A stretch of 64,000 nt of DNA. Origin: Pleurocapsa sp. CCALA 161. GTDB taxonomy: Bacteria > Cyanobacteriota > Cyanobacteriia > Cyanobacteriales > Xenococcaceae. Position 1 is the stretch's first letter, and every line of letters starts with the position of its first letter. Made by a program: the position numbers and the translations under genes. The DNA lies in contig NZ_PVWF01000001.1 in NCBI RefSeq assembly GCF_003003995.1, positions 62,001 through 126,000 on the forward strand. Direction: 5' to 3'. Shown piece after piece: positions 1 through 9,636 of the stretch. Below the pieces are notes generated by a model. The model saw nothing but the letters and a program-made list of their open reading frames with translations, did no database searches and was not told the DNA's origin.

Positions 1-515
1 CTAAAATCATGCAAGATGCCGATCTGTGGAGTGGCTGCATTGCAGGGGCATTTAGAGAAGATTTGTTCTTGAAAATGTTTGAAGATGCTGGGTTTTATGG
101 GGTAGAAATCCTGAAGCGAGAAGAAACTCCTTGGCAGGTAATTGATGGCGTTGAATTTCGTTCTATGACCGTCAGAGCCTACAAAGGCAAAGAAGGCATT
201 TGCTTAGAAAGAAAGCAGTCTATTGTTTATAAAGGACCTTGGAAACAGGTAATAGATGATGATGGTCATGTTTTCTGTCGAGGAGAAAGAATGGCGGTTT
301 GCGACAAGACCTATAACATTATGACTAGCTGCTGTAGTCCTTATCATAGCGATGTAATCGGGATCGAACCCTATGAGAATATTGCTTTAGAAGCAGCAGC
401 AGAATTTAACTGTAAAACCAAAGCCATACGCCACGCTAGAGAAACTAAAGGTTTAGAATACAATCTAACCGAAACTAATAGTGATGACTGTTGTTCCCCT
501 GGAACTTGCTGTTGA
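1..515 (+). CDS. arsM: ArsM-like SAM-dependent methyltransferase, C-terminal part (cut by window edge)
   Basis: Only the last ~170 residues are present; the frame is open to the left edge, so the start and the SAM-binding Rossmann core lie outside the window. The visible part has the W-S-G-C-I-x-G-A-F segment and several cysteines, including C-C-S-P motifs in the middle and a cysteine-rich end (CCSPGTCC). This is typical of the cyanobacterial methyltransferase family that includes arsenite methyltransferases, which bind trivalent arsenic through cysteines. The identification rests largely on the neighbours: a Pit permease 42 bp downstream and an ArsS-like radical SAM gene after it. Related non-arsenic methyltransferases of the same family cannot be excluded. 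Confidence 0.6.
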   Translation, partial: KIMQDADLWSGCIAGAFREDLFLKMFEDAGFYGVEILKREETPWQVIDGVEFRSMTVRAYKGKEGICLERKQSIVYKGPWKQVIDDDGHVFCRGERMAVCDKTYNIMTSCCSPYHSDVIGIEPYENIALEAAAEFNCKTKAIRHARETKGLEYNLTETNSDDCCSPGTCC

Positions 516-557
516 TTAGTAATTAGTTAATAAGTAAGTAAGCAGTAATCAGTAATC

Positions 558-1658
558 ATGTGGACTATAGCTATTTTTGCAGTCACGGTCTTTTTAGCCT
601 ACGCTAATGGTGCGAACGATAATTTTAAAGGGGTAGCAACTCTTTTTGGTAGTAAAACTACTAATTACAATGTTGCTATTTGGTGGGCGACGGCTACCAC
701 ATTTGCGGGTTCACTCTGCTCGGTAATTCTTGCCAATGCCTTATTACAAAGCTTTTCAGGTAAAGGATTAGTGCCAGATGCGATCGCCGATACTAATTCT
801 TTCCATTTAGCAGTTGCTTTCGGGGCAGCAGTTACCGTGATCTTGGCTACTGTTACAGGGTTTCCTATTTCTACCACCCACGGTATTACAGGGGCTTTAA
901 CGGGCGCTGGGTTAGCGGCAATTGGCACAGAATTAAACTTTGCTGCCTTGGGTAAATCCTTTTTTATTCCTCTGCTAATTAGTCCTCTAATGGCGATCGC
1001 TTTAGGAATAGGTATTTATAGTCTCTTGCATTATGGTCGCATTGTGTTGAAAATCGAAAAAGCTTGGTGTGTCTGTGTTGGTAGTAAACAAAAATTAGTG
1101 CCTGTTGGTAGTGAAAAACAATTCACCCAAACTTCAGAAATTACCCTTGATACAGTTGAAAACTGTAACCAGCATTATGTTGGTAATTTTTGGGGCATTA
1201 ACAGTCAAAAGCTAGTGGATGGCTGTCACTTTTTGAGTGCAGGGGCAGTTAGTTTTGCTAGAGGTTTAAATGATACTCCCAAGATTGTCGCTCTACTATT
1301 AACGGTAACGGCTTTTTCGATTAAAGGAGGAATGTTAGCAGTGGGCTTAGGGATGGCAATAGGAGGCTTATTGAATGCTCGTAAAGTAGCAATGACTATG
1401 AGCAATAAGATCACTACTCTTAACCCAGGTAAAGGTTTAGCAGCCAACCTAGTTACAAGCTTTTTAGTTATTTTTGCTAGTCGCTTAGGTGTTCCCGTTT
1501 CTACAACTCATGTTTCTGTCGGTTCCATATTTGGCGTAGGGGTTGTCTCGCAAACTGCTAATTTGGGGGTATTTTCCAAGGTTTTAAGTTCATGGGTTTT
1601 AACCTTGCCGATCGCAGCTATTATCAGTGGGATTATGTACTTGGTATTGCCAAAATGA
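558..1658 (+). CDS. pit: inorganic phosphate transporter, Pit/PHO4 family
   Basis: An integral membrane phosphate (and, in this family, arsenate) symporter of 366 residues. Both halves of the internally repeated PHO4 fold are visible: GANDNFKG near the N-terminus with STTHG at about residues 104-108, and ARGLNDTPK around 236 with PVSTTHVSVG around 316. Many hydrophobic helices surround these signatures. It lies between the ArsM-like gene (42 bp upstream) and arsS (47 bp downstream) on the same strand, which suggests co-transcription. A role linked to arsenate/phosphate handling in that cluster is an inference. The flanking gaps hold AT-rich AGTAATAAGTAAT-type sequence. Confidence 0.9.
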   Translation: MWTIAIFAVTVFLAYANGANDNFKGVATLFGSKTTNYNVAIWWATATTFAGSLCSVILANALLQSFSGKGLVPDAIADTNSFHLAVAFGAAVTVILATVTGFPISTTHGITGALTGAGLAAIGTELNFAALGKSFFIPLLISPLMAIALGIGIYSLLHYGRIVLKIEKAWCVCVGSKQKLVPVGSEKQFTQTSEITLDTVENCNQHYVGNFWGINSQKLVDGCHFLSAGAVSFARGLNDTPKIVALLLTVTAFSIKGGMLAVGLGMAIGGLLNARKVAMTMSNKITTLNPGKGLAANLVTSFLVIFASRLGVPVSTTHVSVGSIFGVGVVSQTANLGVFSKVLSSWVLTLPIAAIISGIMYLVLPK

Positions 1659-1705
1659 ACAGTGAGTAATAAGTAATAAGCAATTAATAAAAACAAAAAA
1701 TATTT

Positions 1706-2698
1706 ATGATCAATACGAGAACTTCTATTATTCCTTTTGCGCAGAAGATCAATCTACCTTTAACCAAAAGTCAGATTACGGTATTACAAATAAACCTAGG
1801 TCGTAAATGTAACCTTGCCTGTACCCATTGTCATGTGGAGGCTAGTCCTAAACGCACCGAAGAATTATCTCCCCAAGTGTGCCGACAAATTATCGAGCTA
1901 ATTAATCGCTTCCCGCAAATCCAAACTGTCGATCTAACGGGTGGTGCGCCAGAAATGAACTATGGTTTTCGTCCTTTAGTTGAAGCAGCCAAAGCTCACA
2001 GAAAAGAGGTTATTGTTCGCTCTAACTTGACGATCTTTTTTGAACCTGGGTTTGAAGACTTGCCCGAATATTTTGCCAAGCACCAACTGCGTGTAACGGC
2101 TTCTCTTCCCTGCTATCTTGAGGACAATGTAGATCGACAAAGAGGTTCAGGTGTATACAATCGCTCAATGAAAGCTATTAAGCAGTTAAATCAGCTTGGT
2201 TATGGTTGCGATCCTAATTTAGTGCTTGATTTGGTCTATAATCCACCCGTACCTACTCATAGTGATTTCTCTTTAACTCCTAATCAGCAAAAGCTAGAGC
2301 AAGACTACAAGGAGTATTTAGCCAAACATTTCCAGATTCAATTCAATAATCTATTTACCATTACTAATATTCCGATCGGTAGAACAAAACAGTTTTTGCT
2401 ACGTCGAAAAATCCATGATGATTACCTCCAGTTTTTAGCAGAAAACTATAATCCTGCTACCTTAACGAGCCTTATGTGTCGCCAGGAACTATCTATTGAC
2501 TATTTGGGCAATGTCTACGACTGTGACTTTAACCAGATGGAAAACATGGCGGCTACTACGGGCGATCGCGATTCCCTGACCGTGGCAAAATTATTATTAT
2601 TGGATAATCTAGATGTAATTAAAGAAATTAAAACCGCTAAGTATTGCTATGGCTGCACTGCTGGTAGTGGCTCTAGCTGCGGTGGCTCTTTGTTATGA
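1706..2698 (+). CDS. arsS: arsenosugar biosynthesis radical SAM protein ArsS-like
   Basis: A 330-residue radical SAM protein. The [4Fe-4S]-binding motif C-x3-C-x2-C is at residues 35, 39 and 42 (CNLACTHCH), followed by a VDLTGGAPEMN strand-loop typical of the SAM domain. The C-terminal third has further cysteines (SLMCRQELS, YDCDFNQM, and YCYGCTAGSGSSCGG at the end), matching the DUF3641-type extension. ArsS proteins are reported to attach a 5'-deoxyadenosyl group to dimethylated arsenic on the way to arsenosugars, so the ArsM-like gene upstream fits as the previous step. Length is normal for the family. ATG start; no strong ribosome-binding site is visible. Confidence 0.75.
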   Translation: MINTRTSIIPFAQKINLPLTKSQITVLQINLGRKCNLACTHCHVEASPKRTEELSPQVCRQIIELINRFPQIQTVDLTGGAPEMNYGFRPLVEAAKAHRKEVIVRSNLTIFFEPGFEDLPEYFAKHQLRVTASLPCYLEDNVDRQRGSGVYNRSMKAIKQLNQLGYGCDPNLVLDLVYNPPVPTHSDFSLTPNQQKLEQDYKEYLAKHFQIQFNNLFTITNIPIGRTKQFLLRRKIHDDYLQFLAENYNPATLTSLMCRQELSIDYLGNVYDCDFNQMENMAATTGDRDSLTVAKLLLLDNLDVIKEIKTAKYCYGCTAGSGSSCGGSLL

Positions 2699-2741
2699 TT
2701 AGTGGTGTTAGCAACATGATCATAATTAGTTTTCACGTCAT

Positions 2742-2765
2742 TCTCTATGGCGATCGCCATAGAGA
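2742..2765. repeat. 24-bp perfect palindrome centred on HIP1
   Basis: The two 12-base halves are exact reverse complements and the centre is the octamer GCGATCGC. It lies 43 bp after the arsS stop codon and 37 bp before the next gene. It could form a hairpin and end the arsenic cluster transcript, but no T-run follows on either strand, so a classical intrinsic terminator is not shown. Confidence 0.6.
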
Positions 2766-2801
2766 GAAGAACTAGAAATTGAATTTCCAGACAGCAAATT
2801 T

Positions 2802-4124
2802 ATGCTAACTGCTTCAAACTGTAGGTTATTAAAGCGCGATCGGTTCAACTATTTTTCCCTGAGGATTGGCTTAATTTGCCTATTGCTATGGTTTCTACTC
2901 GTGCTTAACGGTTGCAGCAACCAAAAACAAATTAGTACAGAAGTCACTAAGATCACTTTTTGGCATGGAATTAATCCTCCAGAGAATCGAGATATTTTTC
3001 AAGAATTAGTAGACAAATTTAACCAAAATAATCCCGATCTTGAAGTTGAAGCATTATACATTGGTCAACCTGATGCTCAATTACCCAAAATACTAGCAGC
3101 GACGGTGAGCGAACAACCTCCTGATATTCTCTGGTTTGTAGCGCAAATTGCAGGTAAGCTAAATCAGTTAGGCGCATTATTACCATTAGAAGATTGGCTC
3201 AATAATTCGGCCATTAAAGCAGAAATTGACCCTGCCATGTTTGACTCGATGCAGTTAGATAATCAGATCTTATCTGTTCCCTTTGCCACTAATAATGCTG
3301 CGGTGTTTTATCGTCCCAGTTTATTTAAACAAGCAGGTATAACTGAGCAGCCTAAAACCTGGTCACAATTACACCAGGTAGCCAAAAAGCTAACTCAAGA
3401 TCGCAATCATGATCATCGCCTGGATCAACACGGTATTTTCTTATCTTTGGGCAAGGATGAATGGACTGTCTTTACCTGGCTACCCTTTATTTATAGTGCG
3501 GGGGGAGATTTACTAGCTCACGGAAAACCGAATTTAGTTAATAAGGGCGCGATCGCGGCTTTGCAATTTGGTGCAGACTTAGTACAAGATGAGGTTGCCG
3601 TTTTGTCTCCACCCGAAAGAGGTTATGAAATTGATGACTTTATTGCAGGGAAGGTAGCAATGCAAATTACAGGCCCTTGGACGTTAGCTCAATTAAAATC
3701 AACTAATATTGACTATGATGTCTTTCCTATACCTATTGCCCAACAACCTGCTGCGGTAATTGGCGGAGAAAACTTATTTGTCTTTAAAACTACTCCTGCA
3801 AGGGAGCAAGCTAGTCTCAGGTTTCTGGAATATATCCTGAGTGAGGAGTTTCAAACTAGCTGGGCATTAGCAACAGGATATCTGCCCGTAAATATTAAAT
3901 CTCAACAAAGTGAAGCATATCAAAACTTTGTGGCGGAAAATCCTGTAATCAAAGTATTTTTAGACCAGATGCAGTGGGCGAAATCGCGACCCATAATTCC
4001 TCAATATAATCGGCTTTCAGAAAATTTAGGTAGGGCAATTGAGGCTAGTTTACTAGGTAAGCAAACTCCCACAGCAGCCTTAAGGCGATCGCAACAGCGT
4101 TTAGAATTAATTTTTGGTAATTAA
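2802..4124 (+). CDS. ABC transporter substrate-binding lipoprotein, sugar type (family 1)
   Basis: A 440-residue periplasmic solute-binding protein. The N-terminus has basic residues, a hydrophobic helix and a lipobox ending L-N-G-C with Cys38 as the expected lipidation site. The body shows the features of the maltose/sugar-binding class: an ITFWHG start to the first lobe, a Q-x-PPDILWF segment, SVPFATNNAAVFY at the hinge and an AMQITGPW segment. No permease or ATPase gene is adjacent, so it must work with subunits encoded elsewhere. The ligand cannot be read from the sequence. The start chosen gives a complete signal peptide. Confidence 0.8.
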   Translation: MLTASNCRLLKRDRFNYFSLRIGLICLLLWFLLVLNGCSNQKQISTEVTKITFWHGINPPENRDIFQELVDKFNQNNPDLEVEALYIGQPDAQLPKILAATVSEQPPDILWFVAQIAGKLNQLGALLPLEDWLNNSAIKAEIDPAMFDSMQLDNQILSVPFATNNAAVFYRPSLFKQAGITEQPKTWSQLHQVAKKLTQDRNHDHRLDQHGIFLSLGKDEWTVFTWLPFIYSAGGDLLAHGKPNLVNKGAIAALQFGADLVQDEVAVLSPPERGYEIDDFIAGKVAMQITGPWTLAQLKSTNIDYDVFPIPIAQQPAAVIGGENLFVFKTTPAREQASLRFLEYILSEEFQTSWALATGYLPVNIKSQQSEAYQNFVAENPVIKVFLDQMQWAKSRPIIPQYNRLSENLGRAIEASLLGKQTPTAALRRSQQRLELIFGN

Positions 4125-4211
4125 TACAAATTCTCAAAATTAGTGAGAGACTTGGTGTGACTTCCCCGCAGCGGTACTAAACTAAACTAAATTTATACCC
4201 AGGGATTACAT

Positions 4212-4739
4212 CTATTTTTTATGAACAGAATCTTCCCAAAGATTACTATTTCTCGCTTTAACTTTTTGAGTATTAACTATTTCTGAATCTTGCTCTTTTA
4301 ACTCTGCTAAAATAGGTTTTACTAATCTAACTACATTTTTCCAGGTCAAATCTTTTTCTGGTAAGTAATCTGCTAATTCTTGTAGAGCAGCTTTAGCTTC
4401 TTTGATACTCTTATCAATTTCAGATTCATTTTCTGACAGTAAAGGTGTAGAGCTACGAAGTAAATCTTGTTGCACTGCTGCCAAGCCTTTACGTACTTCT
4501 TGGGTAATTTTGACACTATGTTCTGAGCGTCCTTTGAGCTTTTGCTTATTAAATCCTTGTTGCGAAGAAGCATATAAAGCAGGTAATCTATTGAGGGCAT
4601 AAGTTGCCACTTCAATAGGATTAATAAATTTTTTAATATTGCTAGGAAGACGAACTATTTGCCGTTCAATTTCATCTGCAACCAATAATTCCATCACATT
4701 ACGATGAATATAATCATTTTCTGACTGGCTATTTTTCAT
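4212..4739 (-). CDS. ComFB-family protein (late competence development / cyclic dinucleotide receptor type)
   Basis: A 175-residue soluble protein. The first ~90 residues match the ComFB domain: N-V-M-E-L-L-V-A-D-E-I-E near residue 15, and INPIEVATYALNRLPALYASS at about 40-60. In cyanobacteria, proteins of this family have been reported to bind cyclic di-nucleotides (c-di-GMP or c-di-AMP) and affect cell size or competence. The C-terminal half is charged and helical, with no domain I recognise. It stands alone between convergent or unrelated genes, so context adds no function. Confidence 0.75.
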   Translation of the reverse strand: MKNSQSENDYIHRNVMELLVADEIERQIVRLPSNIKKFINPIEVATYALNRLPALYASSQQGFNKQKLKGRSEHSVKITQEVRKGLAAVQQDLLRSSTPLLSENESEIDKSIKEAKAALQELADYLPEKDLTWKNVVRLVKPILAELKEQDSEIVNTQKVKARNSNLWEDSVHKK

Positions 4740-5035
4740 TTAATCAACTTTGCTTGTAAATGATCAGATCACTGAGCAGATAGGATTTAAAATCTTTAAT
4801 CTTGCCTTTTCCATCTATACACAGATAATCATAATTGCCTAGATAGTACCACCGTAAAATAGCTGAAATTTATTTTGGGTTTATATTATCTAGTCTCAAA
4901 TCTTGTGTCTCTTCACAGAAACATCAAAGCTGACTGGCAAAAAAACTAATTGAGTTGTTATATAAAACTAAGTAAATTTATTGAGATGATTAATAAGTAA
5001 TTTGTGTTTAGACAATTATCCATCCTTAAAATAAT

Positions 5036-7666
5036 TTAATTCAACAGCTCTTTTTGCCCGCGCTGTTGAACCAGGTCGATCGCCAGAGTAACTTTTTCTG
5101 GAAAAATAACCACCAGACTATTTTTTTGAGCTTGATTCAAGGCTTTGTTGATTGCCTCAGTTTCATCGAGAATAATCTCATGGCTCTTGTCTGTAGTGAT
5201 TTGATAAATTCCTTTTTTGATTAAATCGGCAACTTCTCCAGGTTGTCTACCTCTAGGATCTTTATCTTCTTTGATCAATATCTGGTCGAAAATTTGAGCA
5301 GCAATATTACCTAGTAAAACTAGATCTTCATCACGGCGATCGCCTGGACCTCCCACTACGCCAATTTTACTTCCTTGCCAGTTACGAACAAAATCTCCTA
5401 CCGCTTTAAATCCGTGAGGATTATGGGCATAATCGATCAGTACCTGATAATCTTCAACTTCAAACAGATTCATTCTGCCTGGAATTTGCTCTGAAGACAT
5501 CTGGAAAGTACGGACGCCCTGGCGGATCTGCTCGATATCAACTCCCTGAGCAAAGGTAGCCAAGCAGCTAGCTAAAGCATTGGCAATCATAAAGGGAGCT
5601 TTGCCACCCATCGTCATCGGAATATTAATCGCTTTTTCAACTCTAAGAGTCCACTTCCCTTCTAAGATCGAAAGATAGCCGTGTTCGTAAACTGCTGCTA
5701 ATCCATTACGACGAGCATGTTCGATAATAATCGGATTATCTGGGTTCATCGAGAAATACGCCACGTTGCAGTTCAGCTTTTCTGCCATTGCTGCTACTAG
5801 TGGATCGTCTGCATTAAGAATTGCGTGACCATCAGCCTTAACTGTCTCCGCAACTACTGCCTTGACTTTTGCCATTTGCTCAATAGTGTCGATCCCACCC
5901 AAACCGAGATGATCGGCAGCAACATTTAAGACTACGCCAATATCACAGCTCTCAAAAGCCAAGCCCGAACGTAAAATACCGCCTCTAGCCGTCTCTAAAA
6001 CGGCAACTTCTACCGTCGGATCTTTGAGAATTGCGCTGGCACTATAAGGACCTGTATTGTCCCCCTGTTCGACTAAATATTCTTGAATATAAATACCATC
6101 TGTGGCGGTAAAGCCGACAACCTTGTCAGTTTGACGATAGATGTGAGCAGTTAACCTAGTAGTAGTAGTTTTACCGTTAGTTCCCGTAATCGCCACGATG
6201 GGGATACGGCTGGGAGTTTGATCGGGAAACAGCATTTCTAATACCGATGCACCAATATTACGAGGTAGCCCATAACTAGGGGCAGCGTGCATTCTAAAAC
6301 CAGGAGCAGCATTAACTTCAACAACTACTCCTTTTGTTTCATCAAGGGGCTTACTAATATCTGAAGTGACGATATCAATTCCAGCTATGTCTAAACCGAT
6401 TATTTTGGCTACTCTTTGAGCTAACCAAATATTTCGCGGGTGAATCTCGTCGGTGCGATCAATCGCAATACCGCCAGTACTTAAGTTAGCCGTAGCGCGT
6501 AGATAGGCCACTGCTTGAGTGGGTAAAACCGAATCCAGGTCATAACCCTGCTTTTTCAAAACTGCCAAAGACGTTTGATCGACAATAATTTTGGTTAGAA
6601 CATTATCATGTCCGTTTCCTCTTCTAGAGTCTTGGTTAGTCAGATCAATTAGCTCCTTAATCGTATTCTTACCATTGCCAATCACGTGAGCGGGAACTCT
6701 TTCGGCTACGGCTACTACCTTATTATCAATAACTAATACTCGATGGTCGTTGCCCTGATAATATTGCTCAACAATCACAGATCTGGTTTTAGAAGCATCA
6801 CTTGCTAAATCATAAGCTGCTTCTGCCTCCTCTACACTGTTGATATTAATGGTAATTCCGCGACCATGGTTACCATCTAAAGGCTTAATTACAATCGGGA
6901 AACCACCTACATCAGCGATCGCCTGTTCTAATTCATCTAAATATTCAATGAGTGTACCTCTAGGTACGGGTACGCCGGCATTACCCAAAATATTTTTGGT
7001 ACCTTCCTTATCACAGGCCAGCTCTACCGCGAGGATGCTGGTATTGTTGCTTAAGGTAGCCTGAATTCGCTTTTGCCTTGCTCCATAACCAAGCTGCAAC
7101 ATGGCACGGGCACTTAGCCACATCCAGGGAATTTTTCTGGCCTCAGCTTCCTTAATAATTGTCTCAGTAGATGGACCCAAAGCACTGCTGGCGTGCAGCT
7201 CTTTAAGATCTCTTAGATCCTGCTCCAACTCAGCCGTTGAATACGTGCCTGTTTCCACAATTGACTGGCATAATCTAACTGCCGCTCTGCCTGCATAACG
7301 CCCTGCCTGTTCTTCAACATATTCAAAGGCGACGTTAAACACTCCTAGAGTTGAGGTTTCTCTAGTACGACCAAAACCTACAGGCATTCCTGCCAATTCT
7401 TGAAGCTCTAAAGCAATATGCTCGACAATATGACCCATTAAGGTCCCTTCTTTAATTCTTTCTAGAAAACCACCACGATGTCCACGGGAGCAGTGATGTT
7501 CAATCAAGCTAGGTAAGACTTTAATTATACCCTCATAAAATCCAGGAATCTGATCAGACGTTTTTTCAGTCAATTCTTCCAAAGCTAGCTGCATCACAAT
7601 CAATTTATTGCGTCGAATGCTCCAGTAGTTAGGACCCCGTAAGGTTTGAGTTTGTAAAATTCTCAT
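5036..7666 (-). CDS. cphA: cyanophycin synthetase
   Basis: An ATP-dependent polymerase that builds cyanophycin (aspartate backbone with arginine side groups), the insoluble nitrogen store of cyanobacteria. Its 876 residues match the family length. The N-terminal domain starts with the typical MRILQTQTLRGPNYWS. An ATP-grasp domain follows (about 210-480; DGNHGRG at 264-270), then a Mur-ligase-like domain with the P-loop GTNGKT at 495-500, and a DYAHNP-type motif near 740. It lies downstream of cphB on the same strand, 271 bp away, giving the usual cphBA order. The two genes may share a transcript, although the gap is long enough for a separate promoter. Confidence 0.97.
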   Translation of the reverse strand: MRILQTQTLRGPNYWSIRRNKLIVMQLALEELTEKTSDQIPGFYEGIIKVLPSLIEHHCSRGHRGGFLERIKEGTLMGHIVEHIALELQELAGMPVGFGRTRETSTLGVFNVAFEYVEEQAGRYAGRAAVRLCQSIVETGTYSTAELEQDLRDLKELHASSALGPSTETIIKEAEARKIPWMWLSARAMLQLGYGARQKRIQATLSNNTSILAVELACDKEGTKNILGNAGVPVPRGTLIEYLDELEQAIADVGGFPIVIKPLDGNHGRGITININSVEEAEAAYDLASDASKTRSVIVEQYYQGNDHRVLVIDNKVVAVAERVPAHVIGNGKNTIKELIDLTNQDSRRGNGHDNVLTKIIVDQTSLAVLKKQGYDLDSVLPTQAVAYLRATANLSTGGIAIDRTDEIHPRNIWLAQRVAKIIGLDIAGIDIVTSDISKPLDETKGVVVEVNAAPGFRMHAAPSYGLPRNIGASVLEMLFPDQTPSRIPIVAITGTNGKTTTTRLTAHIYRQTDKVVGFTATDGIYIQEYLVEQGDNTGPYSASAILKDPTVEVAVLETARGGILRSGLAFESCDIGVVLNVAADHLGLGGIDTIEQMAKVKAVVAETVKADGHAILNADDPLVAAMAEKLNCNVAYFSMNPDNPIIIEHARRNGLAAVYEHGYLSILEGKWTLRVEKAINIPMTMGGKAPFMIANALASCLATFAQGVDIEQIRQGVRTFQMSSEQIPGRMNLFEVEDYQVLIDYAHNPHGFKAVGDFVRNWQGSKIGVVGGPGDRRDEDLVLLGNIAAQIFDQILIKEDKDPRGRQPGEVADLIKKGIYQITTDKSHEIILDETEAINKALNQAQKNSLVVIFPEKVTLAIDLVQQRGQKELLN

Positions 7667-7937
7667 GATGTTTGCTGTTCTTTGCTTTGGGGCAGCTTAG
7701 AGAGGAAGTTTATTAGTTAGCTTATCATCTCGTTTCAACCAATAATCAAACTGTTCTCAGTGAACAATTTACTTAAGTAGCTGGGTGGAATTAAATATAA
7801 AATAACGGATTCTTATTTTTCTCCCCTACTCCCCTATCTCCACTACTCCACCACCTCATATCAGTCTTTAAATTAATTATGCCTAGCTACTTACTTGCGA
7901 TTACATACTGACTATTATGTGCGCTTATGTGTCCTAA

Positions 7938-8798
7938 TTAATGCAAAGGAAGATGACGCTGTAGATCATAGCGATCGCCGTAGCCTAAGATGTGCAGCTT
8001 GAGATTGTGTAAACTTAAAGGCTGATTACCAATAGCTTGTTCTTGGTTAGAGTAAGACATGGTTGTGGCATCAACAATAGTTACCGCCCCCTTGCCAATT
8101 ACCTGAATCATGCCGTCACTTTCAAACATGGCACAGGTGTCTTCATCAATTCCAATCCCTAGTAGTTCAGGATGAGCGCCAACAGCACTCAATAACCGAG
8201 CTAAACGATTACGATTGTAAAAGTGCTGGTCGATCAGTACTCCAGGAAGAATATCCAAACCTTTAGCCATATCTACCAAAGCGCGATTAGGACATTCAGC
8301 ACTACTACCTCCAGAAATCATATGATGACCCATAATGGCTGCGCCTGCGCTAGTTCCTGCCAGGCTAATCTGCTGCTTTTGCGCCCTGGCGACAATTCGG
8401 TTCATTAAGGGAGTGTCGGCGAGTAAACCACAAAGACGAAGCTGATCGCCACCAGTCAGAAAGATTCCCGTACAGTTTTCCACGAAATTAAGATAATCTA
8501 GATTTTCTGCGCCTGGGCGATCGCGTATATCTAAAACTTTAATTTCTTTTGCACCCATCTCTTCAAAGAGCCGATAGTATCTCTCCCCAATCAAACCAGG
8601 TTCGCGGGAAGCGCAAGGGACAATTCCAATTAGGGCATCTGTTCCTCCTGAACGCTGGACAAAAGTTTGCAGTATTTCTTTGCCATGTACTTTATCTTCC
8701 GCCCCACCAATAACTAAAATAGCGTTCTTAGTAGATTGAGAAGATAAGCTGGTGTGTTGTTTTACTTCGGTGTTGATCATAATTGGATTAACGGGCAA
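7938..8798 (-). CDS. cphB: cyanophycinase
   Basis: A serine-type exopeptidase of the S51 family that releases beta-Asp-Arg dipeptides from cyanophycin. It has 286 residues; the nucleophile is expected at Ser150 in AGTSAGAAIMG. The FLTGGDQLRL segment ahead of it and the DQHFYNRNRLARL segment after it are family signatures. It is followed by cphA. The annotated ATG gives a short extra N-terminus; the internal ATG at 8780 (MINTEVKQ) is an alternative start. trmD is divergent, with 133 bp between the two start codons that must hold both promoters. Confidence 0.96.
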   Translation of the reverse strand: MPVNPIMINTEVKQHTSLSSQSTKNAILVIGGAEDKVHGKEILQTFVQRSGGTDALIGIVPCASREPGLIGERYYRLFEEMGAKEIKVLDIRDRPGAENLDYLNFVENCTGIFLTGGDQLRLCGLLADTPLMNRIVARAQKQQISLAGTSAGAAIMGHHMISGGSSAECPNRALVDMAKGLDILPGVLIDQHFYNRNRLARLLSAVGAHPELLGIGIDEDTCAMFESDGMIQVIGKGAVTIVDATTMSYSNQEQAIGNQPLSLHNLKLHILGYGDRYDLQRHLPLH

Positions 8799-8931
8799 GA
8801 GACATATCTATGATACTGATAGATGATCGTAGCGATGTTCGTTACGCAACTACTGTGTCAAAGACTACTTAAATTTTTGAGTCAGCCAGACTTATACTTA
8901 TTATTCTTAATAAATTGGTAAACTTTTAATC

Positions 8932-9636
8932 GTGCGTTTTGATATTATCACTCTTTTCCCCGACTTTTTTGACACTCCCCTCAATTGCAGTTTGCTAGGT
9001 AAAGCGATCGCCAGGAAAATTGCCACCGTAAATTTAGTTAATCCTCGCGACTTTACTACAGATAAGCACCGCAAAGTAGATGACATTACTTATGGTGGTG
9101 GGGTGGGGATGTTGCTTAAGCCTGAACCGATGTTTGCTGCGGTGGAATCTTTGCCTGTTTTGCCCAAGCGGGAAATTATTTTAATGACTCCTCAAGGACA
9201 ACCCCTGAATCAGCCTTTGCTTAAAGATCTGGCTACTAACTATCAGCAGCTTGTGTTAATCTGTGGTCACTATGAAGGAGTAGATGAGCGAATAAGAGAG
9301 CATCTGGTCACTAAAGAGATATCTTTGGGGGATTTTGTCCTAACCTGTGGCGAAATTCCAGCTCTTACCCTGATTAACGGCGTTACTAGACTTTTGCCAG
9401 GAACAGTCGGCAAAGAAGCGTCCCTCAAAACTGAAAGCTTTGAAACCGAATTATTAGACTATCCTCAATATACTAGACCCGTAGAATATCGTGGTTGGCA
9501 AGTCCCTGAAGTACTGAGATCGGGGAATCACAAGTTAATTGACGAGTGGCGTAGAGAAGAACAGATCAAGCGTACTCGCGATCGCCGTCCTGATTTGTGG
9601 GAGCAATGGCAAGATAAAGTCAAAGGGGAAGAGTAG
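8932..9636 (+). CDS. trmD: tRNA (guanine-N1-)-methyltransferase
   Basis: Methylates G37 of tRNAs that read codons beginning with C, protecting the reading frame. It has 234 residues, typical for TrmD. The SPOUT knot is visible as LICGHYEGVDERI and SLGDFVLTCGEIPAL, and the N-terminus reads RFDIITLFPDFF. The start codon is GTG (8932); no ATG fits the conserved beginning. The stop codon TAG at 9634-9636 is inside a tandem heptamer array that continues downstream. Confidence 0.96.
   Translation: MRFDIITLFPDFFDTPLNCSLLGKAIARKIATVNLVNPRDFTTDKHRKVDDITYGGGVGMLLKPEPMFAAVESLPVLPKREIILMTPQGQPLNQPLLKDLATNYQQLVLICGHYEGVDERIREHLVTKEISLGDFVLTCGEIPALTLINGVTRLLPGTVGKEASLKTESFETELLDYPQYTRPVEYRGWQVPEVLRSGNHKLIDEWRREEQIKRTRDRRPDLWEQWQDKVKGEE

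Noticed and set aside
665-928. Antisense open frame inside the Pit gene
   Set aside because: It mirrors a well-conserved transporter codon by codon and has no features of its own; several similar shadows inside other genes were dropped for the same reason.
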